Assembly: GCF_014595995.2 (NCBI RefSeq)
Contig: NZ_CP063989.1
Span: 1,550,001 to 1,614,000, forward strand
DNA: 64,000 bases
Direction of reading: 5' to 3'
Origin: Actinomyces respiraculi
GTDB lineage: Bacteria; Actinomycetota; Actinomycetes; Actinomycetales; Actinomycetaceae
Of the stretch, positions 36,046-44,318 are shown in pieces. A program made the translations under genes and the position numbers. A model generated the notes under the pieces. It worked only from the letters and a program-made list of their open reading frames with translations. It did no database searches and was not told where the DNA came from. The number at the start of each line of letters is the position of its first letter. The first letter of the stretch is position 1.

Positions 36046-37056
36046 TCAGACCCGGGTGGCCTCGCTCTGGGCACGCGAGCGGTGTCGCGAGCCGATGACC
36101 GAGGCGATCAGGGTGATGAGGACGACGACGACGATAAGGCCCAGGGAGACGGCGGTGGAGGGCTCGGGGATGACCTCCCAGTGCTCACCACCGTTGATGA
36201 AGGGCACCTCGTTGGTGTGCAGGGCGTGGTTGACGAGCTTGAAGCCGATGAAGCCGAGGATCGCGGCCAGGCCGTAGTGCAGGTAGATGAGGCGGTCGAG
36301 CAGGCCGTCGATGAGGAAGTAGAGCTGACGCAGGCCCAGCAGGGAGAAGGCGTTGGCTGCGAAGACGAGGTAGGGCTCGGAGGTGAGCGAGTAGATCGCG
36401 GGGATGGAGTCGACGGCGAACATGACGTCCGTGGTGCCCACGGCGATGATGCACAGCAGCAGGGGGGTGATCATCGTGCGCCCGGCGTGACGGTGGAGGA
36501 GCTTGCCGCCCACGAAGCCGTCGGTCATCGGGATGACGTGGGCGATGAGCTTGACGAAGCCCGTGGGCCTCCACTCCTCGTCCTGCGCGCTGTCATCCTC
36601 AACCCCCTGGCGGGCCTGGGAGATGGCCGTCCACAGCAGGTAGGCACCGAAGATGTAGAAGACCCAGGAGAAGTTCTCGATGAGGGCGGCGCCGGCGAGG
36701 ATGAAGACCAGGCGCAGGATCAGGGCGATGACGATGCCCGCGAGCAGAACCTCCTGCTGGTACTTCCGGGGGACCCGGAAGGAGGAGATCATGATGACGA
36801 AGACGAAGAGGTTGTCGACGCTCAGCGACTTCTCGGTGATGTAGCCGGCGACGTACTGCTGGCCGTACTCACCGCCCCACACGCCCCACACGATGAAGCC
36901 GAAGACGATGGCGATGGCGATGTAGGCGATGGACCACGAGGCGGCCTCCTTCATGGAGGGCTCGTGCGGGGTCTTGACGTGGCCGACGATGTCGACGCCG
37001 ATCATGACGATGATGATGACGGCCAGTGCCAGCCATCCAAGGACGTGGACGTCCAC
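36046..37056 (-). CDS. TerC-family integral membrane protein, probable Mn2+ exporter
   Basis: A 336-residue protein with about nine transmembrane helices and the TerC hallmarks SLSVDNLFVFVIM and TTDVMFAVDSIPAI. The two Asp-containing helices form the metal site. TerC/Alx proteins export manganese, often to metallate secreted enzymes. GTG 37056 is the start: it follows GGAGGAG and begins the homologous region. The 5' leader carries a probable yybP-ykoY riboswitch, which supports Mn as the ligand. A soluble segment, GVEDDSAQDEEW, splits the helix bundle. Confidence 0.92.
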   Translation of the reverse strand: MDVHVLGWLALAVIIIVMIGVDIVGHVKTPHEPSMKEAASWSIAYIAIAIVFGFIVWGVWGGEYGQQYVAGYITEKSLSVDNLFVFVIMISSFRVPRKYQQEVLLAGIVIALILRLVFILAGAALIENFSWVFYIFGAYLLWTAISQARQGVEDDSAQDEEWRPTGFVKLIAHVIPMTDGFVGGKLLHRHAGRTMITPLLLCIIAVGTTDVMFAVDSIPAIYSLTSEPYLVFAANAFSLLGLRQLYFLIDGLLDRLIYLHYGLAAILGFIGFKLVNHALHTNEVPFINGGEHWEVIPEPSTAVSLGLIVVVVLITLIASVIGSRHRSRAQSEATRV

Positions 37057-37065
37057 GTGATGCTC

Positions 37066-37225
37066 CTCCGGTACAGGGGTGGTACCGGAGGTCTCCTCCC
37101 GCCTCCCCGCCCGCATGGGGCGCCGGGGGCGGCCTGCGGCGCCGGGGGCCGTCACGGGCCGTGGCCCGGTGCCGGTCCGCCGTGATGACGACGCCGCCGT
37201 TGGTGGGAGTACTCCCCTCCGAATC
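37066..37225 (-). promoter_or_regulatory. Probable yybP-ykoY manganese riboswitch upstream of terC
   Basis: Read on the minus strand, the terC leader contains GGGGAGTA (37212-37219 region) and ~25 nt later GTCGTCATCACGG followed by ACCGGC. These are the two conserved internal-loop elements of the yybP-ykoY class, which binds Mn2+ at their docking interface. Stems around them are GC-rich (CGGGCC/GGCCCG). Near the gene, CTCCGGTAC (37066-37074) pairs with GTACCGGAG (37082-37090). This hides the Shine-Dalgarno sequence at 37063-37069. A competing hairpin GGAGG/CCTCC (37087-37099) would free it. The aptamer class is a strong match by motif; the switching model is inference. Confidence 0.65.
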
Positions 37226-37234
37226 GACAGGCAG

Positions 37235-37242
37235 AGTCTATA
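37235..37242 (-). promoter_or_regulatory. Possible -10 element of the terC transcript
   Basis: TATAGACT on the minus strand lies about 15-20 nt before the first conserved riboswitch bases. No convincing -35 hexamer is seen 17 bp upstream (TCGTTT or GTTTCC). TAGACT also occurs at a similar place before gap (18277-18282). Confidence 0.35.
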
Positions 37243-37277
37243 GGCCCTCAGTCCCCCGGAAACGACCCGCATCCGGA

Positions 37278-37305
37278 CGGCGGGTGTGCGCTTGCGCACC
37301 CGCCG
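37278..37305 (-). terminator. Hairpin after uvrB
   Basis: CGGCGGGTG ... CACCCGCCG forms an imperfect stem extended by GCGC pairing with a 2-nt bulge, 15 nt past the uvrB stop. It separates uvrB from the terC leader. Confidence 0.55.
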
Positions 37306-37320
37306 ACGCTCTCGGGGCCG

Positions 37321-39417
37321 TCAGGAGGCGCCGCGCATGTCGCGCAGCTCCTTCTTGAGGTCCTGGATCTCGTCGCGCAGGCGGGCGGCAAGCTCGAAAC
37401 TGAGGTTCTCCGCGGCCTGGTGCATCTGCTGGCTCAGCTCGTCAATGAGACCCACCAGGTCCTCCTGCGCAGCCCCGGCGAGCCTCTCGCGCACGGTCGC
37501 CTCGGCCGCCCGCTTGCGCCGGGCGGTCACGCTCGCGGGCTCGTGCCCGCGGTAACCGCCGGCCAGGAGCTCCTCGGTGTCAACGTCCTCACGCGCGAGC
37601 ATGTCGGTGACGTCCGCGATCCTCTTGCGCAGGGGCTGAGGGTCGATCCCGTGCTCGGTGTTGTAGGCGATCTGCTTGATGCGGCGCCGCTCGGTCTCCT
37701 CGATGGCCTCACGCATCGCGGGGGTCACCTTGTCGGCGTACATGTGGACCTCACCGGAGACGTTGCGGGCAGCACGCCCGATGGTCTGGATGAGGGAGGT
37801 GGTCGAGCGCAGGAAGCCCTCCTTGTCCGCATCCAGGATCGCCACGAGGGAGACCTCGGGCAGGTCCAGGCCCTCGCGCAGGAGGTTGATGCCCACGAGC
37901 ACGTCGAACTGCCCCAGCCGCAGCTCGCGCAGGAGCTCGACGCGGCGCAGGGTGTCGACGTCGGAGTGCAGGTACTCCACCCGCACACCCCGGTCCGCCA
38001 GGTAGGTGGTCAGGTCCTCCGCCATGCGCTTGGTCAGGGTGGTGACCAGGACGCGCTCGTCCTTGTCGGTGCGCGAGCGGATCTCCTCGAAGAGGTCGTC
38101 GATCTGCCCCTCGGTGGGCTTGACGACGACCTTGGGGTCCACCAGACCCGTGGGTCGGATGATCTGTTCGACGACGCCGTCGGAACGCTCCATCTCATAG
38201 GTGCCGGGCGTGGCGGACAGGTAGACGGTCTGGCCGACCCGGTCCTCGAACTCGGCGAAGGTCAGCGGCCGGTTGTCCAGGGCGGAGGGCAGACGGAAGC
38301 CGTGCTCGACGAGGACGCGCTTGCGCGAGGCGTCGCCCTCGTACATGGCGCCCACCTGCGGGACGGTCACGTGCGACTCGTCGATGACGAGGAGGAAGTC
38401 CTCGGGGAAGTAGTCCAGGAGCGTGTTGGGGGGCGTGCCGGGGCTGCGCCCGTCCATGTGCATGGAGTAGTTCTCGACGCCGCTGCAGCTGCCGATCTGC
38501 TGGAGCATCTCAAGGTCGTAGGTGGTGCGCATGCGCAGGCGCTGGGCCTCCAGGAGCTTGCCGTCGCGCTCAAGGATCGCCAGCCGCTCGGCCAGCTCGA
38601 CCTCGATGCCCTCGATGGCCTTGGCGAGCCTCTCGGGGCCGGCGACGTAGTGGGAGGCGGGAAAGACGTAGACCTGGTCGGTCTTGGCGATGACATCGCC
38701 GGTGACCGGGTGCAGGGTGGACAGGGACTCGATCTCGTCGCCGAAGAACTCGATGCGGATCGCCAGTTCCTCATACATGGGGATGATCTCGACGGTGTCG
38801 CCACGCACGCGGAAGGTGCCGCGCGTGAAGTCGATGTCGTTGCGCGTGTACTGCATGGTGACGAAGCGCCGCAGGAGCTCGTCGCGGTCGATCTCCTCCC
38901 CCACGGACAGTGGGGTCATCCGGTCGACGTACTCCTGGGGCGTGCCCAGGCCGTAGATGCAGGACACCGAGGACACCACGACGACGTCGCGGCGGGTAAG
39001 CAGGGAGTTCGTCGCGGAGTGACGCAGGCGCTCGACCTCGTCGTTGATGGAGGAGTCCTTCTCAATGAAGGTGTCCGTCTGCGGGACGTAGGCCTCGGGC
39101 TGGTAGTAGTCGTAGTAGGAGACGAAGTACTCGACCGCGTTGTTCGGCAGGAGCTCACGGAACTCGGCGGCCATCTGCGCGGCGAGGGTCTTGTTGGGCT
39201 CGAGGATGAGGGTGGGGCGCTGGACCTGCTCGATGAGCCAGGCAGTGGTGGCGGACTTGCCCGTGCCGGTGGCACCGAGCAGGACGACGTCCTTCTCACC
39301 GGCGTTGAGGCGCTCGGTGAGATCGGTGATGGCGATGGGCTGGTCACCGCTGGGGGTGTACCGGCTGACGACCTCGAAGGGCTTGTTGGTACGGCGCAAG
39401 TCGGTGACGGGTCGCAT
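37321..39417 (-). CDS. uvrB: Excinuclease ABC subunit B
   Basis: The 698-residue DNA helicase subunit of excision repair. It has Walker [16 protein letters not shown] near residue 47, the beta-hairpin region [24 protein letters not shown] box [11 protein letters not shown], helicase motif [12 protein letters not shown], and the C-terminal UVR motif [18 protein letters not shown] that contacts UvrC. Length is normal. It starts at ATG 39417, 24 nt after the coaE stop, so the unknown gene, coaE and uvrB form one transcript. Confidence 0.97.
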   Translation of the reverse strand: MRPVTDLRRTNKPFEVVSRYTPSGDQPIAITDLTERLNAGEKDVVLLGATGTGKSATTAWLIEQVQRPTLILEPNKTLAAQMAAEFRELLPNNAVEYFVSYYDYYQPEAYVPQTDTFIEKDSSINDEVERLRHSATNSLLTRRDVVVVSSVSCIYGLGTPQEYVDRMTPLSVGEEIDRDELLRRFVTMQYTRNDIDFTRGTFRVRGDTVEIIPMYEELAIRIEFFGDEIESLSTLHPVTGDVIAKTDQVYVFPASHYVAGPERLAKAIEGIEVELAERLAILERDGKLLEAQRLRMRTTYDLEMLQQIGSCSGVENYSMHMDGRSPGTPPNTLLDYFPEDFLLVIDESHVTVPQVGAMYEGDASRKRVLVEHGFRLPSALDNRPLTFAEFEDRVGQTVYLSATPGTYEMERSDGVVEQIIRPTGLVDPKVVVKPTEGQIDDLFEEIRSRTDKDERVLVTTLTKRMAEDLTTYLADRGVRVEYLHSDVDTLRRVELLRELRLGQFDVLVGINLLREGLDLPEVSLVAILDADKEGFLRSTTSLIQTIGRAARNVSGEVHMYADKVTPAMREAIEETERRRIKQIAYNTEHGIDPQPLRKRIADVTDMLAREDVDTEELLAGGYRGHEPASVTARRKRAAEATVRERLAGAAQEDLVGLIDELSQQMHQAAENLSFELAARLRDEIQDLKKELRDMRGAS

Positions 39418-39441
39418 GGGTGCAGGCTACGCTCGCGTGCC

Positions 39442-40650
39442 TCAGTTCTCGATCTCGGGGTCCTCGGCACGCGCCTGCTGGACTCGGTGCTCCCAGAGCC
39501 AGGCGACGCCGTCGGCGAGGGCCTCCTCGGTGCCGTCGTTGAGCAGGACGACGTCGGCGAGGGCACGCCGGTGGGTGTCGGTGGCTTGGGCACGCACTCG
39601 TGCCTCGGCCTGCTCCGGAGGCAGCCCGCGCTGTTCGAGCCTGGCCAGGCGTTGGGCCATGGGGGCCTCGACGACGACGACGAGGTCGAAGAGGTCCGCC
39701 ATGCCCGCCTCGGCCAGCAGCGGGACGTCGTAGACGCCCACGCGACCGGGGCCGACGGCCTCAAGCTGCTCGGCGGCGGTCTGGGCGATCCACGGCAGGG
39801 TGATCGCCTCCAGGTCGGCGCGTGCCCGCGGGTCCTCGAAGACCCGTGCGGCCAGGGCCGGGCGATTGACGGCCCCGTCGGCGGTGAGAACCTCGTCGCC
39901 GAAGCGCTCACGCAGCCGCCCGATCCTGGCGGAGCCGGGAGCCAGGGCCTCGCGGGCCAGGGCGTCGGCGTCGACGACGAGGGCGCCGTGGTGGGCGAGC
40001 AGGCGGGCGACGGTGGACTTGCCGGAGCCGATGCCGCCGGTCAGGCCCACGCGCAGGGGGCGCGCCGGGCGCGGGACGCGGATCCTGCTGTGGCCCTCGC
40101 GCCAGGCCCGGTGTCGACGGACCTGGTCGATGAGCTCGACGAGGAGCCGTGCCAGGGCCTCCTGCTCCACAGCGGTGGAGGGTTCGGCGGCGGGCAGGTG
40201 CAGCATCCCAGCGAGGGCCTCGTCACGCCCCTGCGCCCGGCAGGCGGTGAGGCAGGCTGCCAGGACCGCGGCGCTCAGCGGGTCGGTGCTGTTGCAGACC
40301 TCAGCGGTGGCGCCGTGGGCGCGCAGCCGCCCGGCCAGCGGGTCCGCCGGCCACGTGGGCTCCAGACGGGTGCCGTCCTCGGTGCGGGCCGTGGCCACCA
40401 GGCACAGTCCGGCGGCCTGGGTGCCGACCGCCAGGTGCACGACGACGTCGGGGCTCAGGGTCTCGATGAGCGCGGCGGCCCGGGCGCCGGCCCCGGCAGG
40501 GTCAGCGGGTAGGAGCTTGCGCTCCAGGCGCAGCGGGCCGGCCCCGGCCAGGGGGATCTGTGTCGGCACCAGGCTCAGGAGGTCCCGGCCGCCGGCTGTG
40601 GGAGCGCAGGCGGTGACGAGGGCGGTGAGGGCGTGGTCGGCGCCGTTCAT
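39442..40650 (-). CDS. coaE: Dephospho-CoA kinase with N-terminal pyroglutamyl-peptidase-like domain
   Basis: A 402-residue two-domain protein. Residues ~200-395 are CoaE, the last enzyme of coenzyme A synthesis: P-loop GLTGGIGSGKST, VVDADALAREALAPGS and YDVPLLAEAG. Residues ~1-185 resemble pyroglutamyl peptidase I: SPDVVVHLAVGTQAAGLCLVATA, DPLAGRLRAHGATAEVCNSTD, and LHLPAAEP near the end. By that alignment the catalytic His is kept (LHLP), but the catalytic Cys of the usual AGTYLCN motif is replaced (TDPLSAA), and the active-site Glu is not seen. So the N-domain is probably non-catalytic. Normal CoaE is ~200 residues. The start ATG is at 40650. Confidence 0.9.
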   Translation of the reverse strand: MNGADHALTALVTACAPTAGGRDLLSLVPTQIPLAGAGPLRLERKLLPADPAGAGARAAALIETLSPDVVVHLAVGTQAAGLCLVATARTEDGTRLEPTWPADPLAGRLRAHGATAEVCNSTDPLSAAVLAACLTACRAQGRDEALAGMLHLPAAEPSTAVEQEALARLLVELIDQVRRHRAWREGHSRIRVPRPARPLRVGLTGGIGSGKSTVARLLAHHGALVVDADALAREALAPGSARIGRLRERFGDEVLTADGAVNRPALAARVFEDPRARADLEAITLPWIAQTAAEQLEAVGPGRVGVYDVPLLAEAGMADLFDLVVVVEAPMAQRLARLEQRGLPPEQAEARVRAQATDTHRRALADVVLLNDGTEEALADGVAWLWEHRVQQARAEDPEIEN

Positions 40651-40693
40651 GTCGTGAGGGTAACGAGGCCGCTGCCGTGTGGGTGTACCGGGC

Positions 40694-42367
40694 TCACAAC
40701 TGCTCGCTGCCCGCCTCCGGTCCGGCCAGGCTCGCGGCCACAGCCTCCAGCCGGGCGACGAGGTCCGCGTCCGGTTCGGGGGTGCGCGCCAGCTGAGCGC
40801 GGGCGCGCGACAGTGCCTCGTGGGCGGCGTCGGAGGCGTCCTCAGCCGGGGCGTCGGTGAGACGGCGCGTCAGGTGCTCAGCGATAAGCGTCATGGTGCG
40901 TGCCGTGGTGGCGGCGTTTCCGATGGCGTCGGCCAGGACGGTCAGGCGCTCGCGGGTACGTGAGACGTTCCAGGCCCCGACGAGCTCGGCCGCCCGCTCC
41001 CAGCCGTGCTCCGAGCGGGCCGTGGCCCCGGAGTTCTCCGCGGCGCGCGCGCCGATCACCGTTGAGGCCAGGGCCAGGTCCGTCCACCCCTGGGACAGGC
41101 ACAGCTCCGTGGTGTCCTCGCACTCGCGGCAGGCCCGCTCACTCGCGCCGAGCAGGACGAGCAGGCGGGCGAAGGCCAGGCGCAGCTCGACGATGGTCTC
41201 GAGCTGGGACTCGTCGATGACGAGGGCCAGCGACTGGCTGACCTCCTCCGCCGTCGTCATCGCCTGCTCGCGCACACTGTCCACGCCGTAGCCGGAGGCG
41301 GTGACCAGCACCTCCCGGGTGCGGGCCAGCAAACGCGCCTGGTTGGCCAGGACCCGCCGGTCGGCCACGGTGCCGGTGACGGTGCCGTAGGCCCTGGGCC
41401 CAAGCGAGCCCGCCGCGGCGGACAGCCGTCGCCCCACCCTCGTGCCCACGCCCGTGCTGCCGTTGCGCATGTCGAAGGAGGCGGCCAGGGCCCGGGCGAA
41501 GGCGGTAACGTCCTCGTGGGCGTGGCTGAGGGTGTCCCAGGAGGAGACCTTGAGCCGCTGCCCGGCCGCCTCCAGGAGGATGTCGGCGCCCAGAGCCCGC
41601 GCACTGTCGCCCTGGCGCACCGCCTCGGCGAGCAGCTGGCCGGTGCCGACGGCCTGCTGGAGTACCGACCAGGGCGTGGCCGCCGTCGGCTCGGGCGCGG
41701 TCGCGTGCCGCAGGAGCGCAAGGCCCCGCTCCCACTGACCGGACAGGGCCAGGTAGCTGCTGACGTCTGCGCGCACACGCGCCGCAACGACGCCGGGCAC
41801 CTCCGAGAGTGTCAGGCGCATGAGGGCGTCCTCGGCCTCGACGCGCTGGCCCTGGGCGAGGTGGGCGAGCAGGACACCGGACAGGAGCAGGGGGTCCTGG
41901 GCGAGGGGCCCGGAGGCGGCGGTCGCGGTGCGCACGGCGCCGGTGTCGTCGTCGTGGAGACGGGCGGTGGCGAGCGTGGCGTGGACATCGGGGGCGCCGA
42001 AGGTGTCCAGACGTGCCGAGCGCAGGGCGGGCACGGCCTCGTCGGGGGTGCCGAGCGGTCCGCAGAGCTCGACGGCGGCGTAGCGCAGGGGCAGGAGTGA
42101 GGCACCGGTGAGCATGCGCCAGGCCCGGCAGGCGGCGGTGGCCGCCTCAATGACGCCGAGCGGGTGGGCCGGGTCCTCGCCGAGGGTGACGAGCCAGCGC
42201 CGGTCCACCGCGGCCACGGCGGCGGCAATTCCAACGGCCTCCTCAGCTGAGGGTTCCTCGTCGGGCGCGTCGGAGACGAGTAGCTCGAGCAGCCGAGTGG
42301 CGGTCTGGGGGCTGCGGGGGTCGCCGGCCGCCGCCAGGGCCTCGGGAACGCTGCTCCAGCGGGTCAT
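40694..42367 (-). CDS. Hypothetical helical-repeat protein
   Basis: A 557-residue protein that I do not recognise. It is almost entirely alpha-helical, Ala/Leu/Arg-rich, without signal peptide or membrane segment. Repeated helix pairs of ~34-40 residues (for example VVAARVRADVSSYLALSGQWERGLALL and LARLLVLLGASERACRECEDTTE) suggest a TPR-like solenoid, so a protein-binding scaffold is possible. It lies between rpsA and coaE in the same direction, with 43 bp to coaE, and probably opens the coaE-uvrB transcript. Codon use looks like its neighbours. Confidence 0.6.
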   Translation of the reverse strand: MTRWSSVPEALAAAGDPRSPQTATRLLELLVSDAPDEEPSAEEAVGIAAAVAAVDRRWLVTLGEDPAHPLGVIEAATAACRAWRMLTGASLLPLRYAAVELCGPLGTPDEAVPALRSARLDTFGAPDVHATLATARLHDDDTGAVRTATAASGPLAQDPLLLSGVLLAHLAQGQRVEAEDALMRLTLSEVPGVVAARVRADVSSYLALSGQWERGLALLRHATAPEPTAATPWSVLQQAVGTGQLLAEAVRQGDSARALGADILLEAAGQRLKVSSWDTLSHAHEDVTAFARALAASFDMRNGSTGVGTRVGRRLSAAAGSLGPRAYGTVTGTVADRRVLANQARLLARTREVLVTASGYGVDSVREQAMTTAEEVSQSLALVIDESQLETIVELRLAFARLLVLLGASERACRECEDTTELCLSQGWTDLALASTVIGARAAENSGATARSEHGWERAAELVGAWNVSRTRERLTVLADAIGNAATTARTMTLIAEHLTRRLTDAPAEDASDAAHEALSRARAQLARTPEPDADLVARLEAVAASLAGPEAGSEQL

Positions 42368-42501
42368 GTCTGCCTCTCGTCAAGGGGTGCTCGGAAGGTC
42401 GGCCCGACCCTCCTGGCACAGCCTGGCACACGGGGCGGGGTGCGCGACGGGGACTGCGGCCCACGTCCAACGAGGTCCTGGACGTCACGGGCCCAGCACG
42501 G

Positions 42502-42535
42502 CGTCGCCCCGACCACCGCAGTGGTCGGGGCGACG
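42502..42535 (-). terminator. 15-bp hairpin after rpsA
   Basis: CGTCGCCCCGACCAC pairs perfectly with GTGGTCGGGGCGACG around a CGCA loop, 50 nt past the rpsA stop. A second, 20-bp palindrome (42552-42571) lies between it and the stop codon. No U-tract follows on the minus strand. Confidence 0.65.
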
Positions 42536-42551
42536 TTCGTCCTGTCAGCTT

Positions 42552-42571
42552 CGGGTACGCGCGCGTACCCG
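42552..42571. repeat. 20-bp perfect palindrome after rpsA
   Basis: CGGGTACGC followed by GCGCGTACCCG reads identically on both strands, 14 nt past the rpsA stop. It may be part of the 3'-end structure of the mRNA or a protein-binding site. Nothing in the window repeats it. Confidence 0.5.
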
Positions 42572-42585
42572 GCTGCTCAATGTGC

Positions 42586-44040
42586 TCAGTTGCCGGTCAG
42601 CTTCTCGCGCAGAGCGGCCAGCGCCTCGTCGGAGGCCAGGGTGCCGGTGGACTCGTTCGAGGTCGAGGAGTACGAGGCGGCACCGGCCGGGGCCGCGGCG
42701 TCGCCCGTCTCGGTGTCCTCCTCGAGAGCCTTGGCGACCTGAGCCTTGTGGGCCTCCCACCGGGCGTGGGCGGCGGCGTACTCCGCCTCCCAGGCCTCGC
42801 GCTGGGCGTCGTAGCCCTCGAGCCACTCGTTGGTCTCCGGGTCGAAGCCCTCGGGGTACTTGTAGTTGCCGTTCTCGTCGTACTCGGCGGCCATGCCGTA
42901 CAGCGACGGGTCGAAGTCCTCGGAGGCGGGGTCGACACCCTCGTTGGCCTGCTTGAGGGACAGCGAGATGCGGCGACGCTCGAGGTCGATGTCGATGACC
43001 TTGACGAAGACCTCGTCACCGACCTTGGCGACCTGCTCGGGCACCTCGACGTGACGCTGGGCCAGCTCGGAGATGTGGACCAGGCCCTCGATGCCGTCCT
43101 CGACGCGGACGAAGGCACCGAAGGGGACGAGCTTGGTGACCTTGCCCGGGACGACCTGGCCGATGGCGTGCGTGCGGGCGAAGGCCTGCCACGGGTCCTC
43201 CTGGGTCGCCTTGAGCGACAGGGAGACGCGCTCGCGGTCGAAGTCGACGTCGAGAACCTCGACGGTGACCTCGTTGCCGACCTCGACAACCTCGGACGGG
43301 TGGTCGATGTGCTTCCAGGACAGCTCGGAGACGTGGACGAGGCCGTCGACGCCGCCGAGGTCCACGAAGGCACCGAAGTTGACGATGGAGGAGACCACAC
43401 CGGTGCGGACCTGACCCTTCTGCAGGGTCTGGAGGAAGTTCGTGCGGACCTCGGACTGGGTCTGCTCGAGGTAGGCGCGGCGGGAGAGGACGACGTTGTT
43501 GCGGTTCTTGTCCAGCTCGATGATCTTGGCCTCGAGCTCGCGGCCCACGTAGGGCTGCAGGTCGCGCACGCGGCGCATCTCCACGAGGGAGGCGGGCAGG
43601 AAGCCACGCAGGCCGATGTCGAGGATGAGACCGCCCTTGACGACCTCGATGACGGTACCGGTGACGACGCCGTCGTCCTCCTTGACGCGCTCGATGGTGC
43701 CCCAGGCACGCTCGTACTGGGCGCGCTTCTTGCTCAGAAGCAGGCGCCCCTCCTTGTCCTCCTTCTGGAGCACAAGGGCCTCGATCTCGTCGCCGACGGA
43801 GACGATCTCGTCGGGGTCGACGTCGTGCTTGATGGACAGCTCACGAGCGAGGATGACGCCCTCGGTCTTGTAGCCGATGTCGAGCAGGACCTCGTCGTGG
43901 TCGACCTTGACGACAGTGCCCTCGACGATGTCGCCGTCGTCGAAGTACTTGATGGTCTCGTCGACGGCGGCGAGGATCTCCTCGGTCGAGCCGATGTCGT
44001 TGACGGCGACCGGGGCGGGGCTGGGCGTGTTGGTGGTCAT
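42586..44040 (-). CDS. rpsA: 30S ribosomal protein S1
   Basis: A 484-residue protein with four S1 RNA-binding domains, the usual actinobacterial number: VEGTVVKVDHDEVLLDIGYKTEG, VTGTVIEVVKGGLILDIG, RTGVVSSIVNFGAFVDLGGVDGLVH and VPGKVTKLVPFGAFVRVEDGIEGLVH. A C-terminal ~110-residue acidic, Tyr/Trp-rich tail follows. S1 brings mRNA to the ribosome. The gene is monocistronic between polA and the unknown gene. Its 278-bp leader can form a 10-bp stem, which could serve autoregulation. Confidence 0.96.
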   Translation of the reverse strand: MTTNTPSPAPVAVNDIGSTEEILAAVDETIKYFDDGDIVEGTVVKVDHDEVLLDIGYKTEGVILARELSIKHDVDPDEIVSVGDEIEALVLQKEDKEGRLLLSKKRAQYERAWGTIERVKEDDGVVTGTVIEVVKGGLILDIGLRGFLPASLVEMRRVRDLQPYVGRELEAKIIELDKNRNNVVLSRRAYLEQTQSEVRTNFLQTLQKGQVRTGVVSSIVNFGAFVDLGGVDGLVHVSELSWKHIDHPSEVVEVGNEVTVEVLDVDFDRERVSLSLKATQEDPWQAFARTHAIGQVVPGKVTKLVPFGAFVRVEDGIEGLVHISELAQRHVEVPEQVAKVGDEVFVKVIDIDLERRRISLSLKQANEGVDPASEDFDPSLYGMAAEYDENGNYKYPEGFDPETNEWLEGYDAQREAWEAEYAAAHARWEAHKAQVAKALEEDTETGDAAAPAGAASYSSTSNESTGTLASDEALAALREKLTGN

Positions 44041-44085
44041 TGAGTGGTTGCTCCGAATACGGACAGATGGGTCGGGTGGTCAGGT

Positions 44086-44138
44086 ACCGCGCGTCCCCCG
44101 TCACTTCGGGCCAGCCCGGACTGGCACCGACGCGCGGT
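44086..44138 (-). promoter_or_regulatory. Stem-loop in the rpsA leader
   Basis: ACCGCGCGTC (44086-44095) pairs perfectly with GACGCGCGGT (44129-44138), with a 33-nt loop containing a smaller CCAG...CTGG element. It starts about 45 nt upstream of the rpsA ATG. S1 is known to repress its own mRNA in E. coli through a structured leader. Whether this stem does so is a guess. The rest of 44041-44318 shows nothing else that I can name. Confidence 0.4.
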
Positions 44139-44318
44139 GGGGCCCTGACGGGCGCCCAGGGGCGCACCTACAGGAGTCTACCAGGACCGTCCCAGCGGAA
44201 GAACCTGGGGAAAGCGCCCAAACGCGCTTGTTTCGCCATGTCATCAATCACATGCGACGCCACAGCGCGGGCACCACACCGGCGGTCAGGACTTCGGGCC
44301 CAGCCAGCCGCCCCGGTC

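Noticed and set aside
40694..42367. Signal-transduction ATPase or STAND-type defence protein
   Set aside because: The long helical repeats hinted at it, but there is no P-loop, effector domain or defence neighbourhood; it lies in a housekeeping run.
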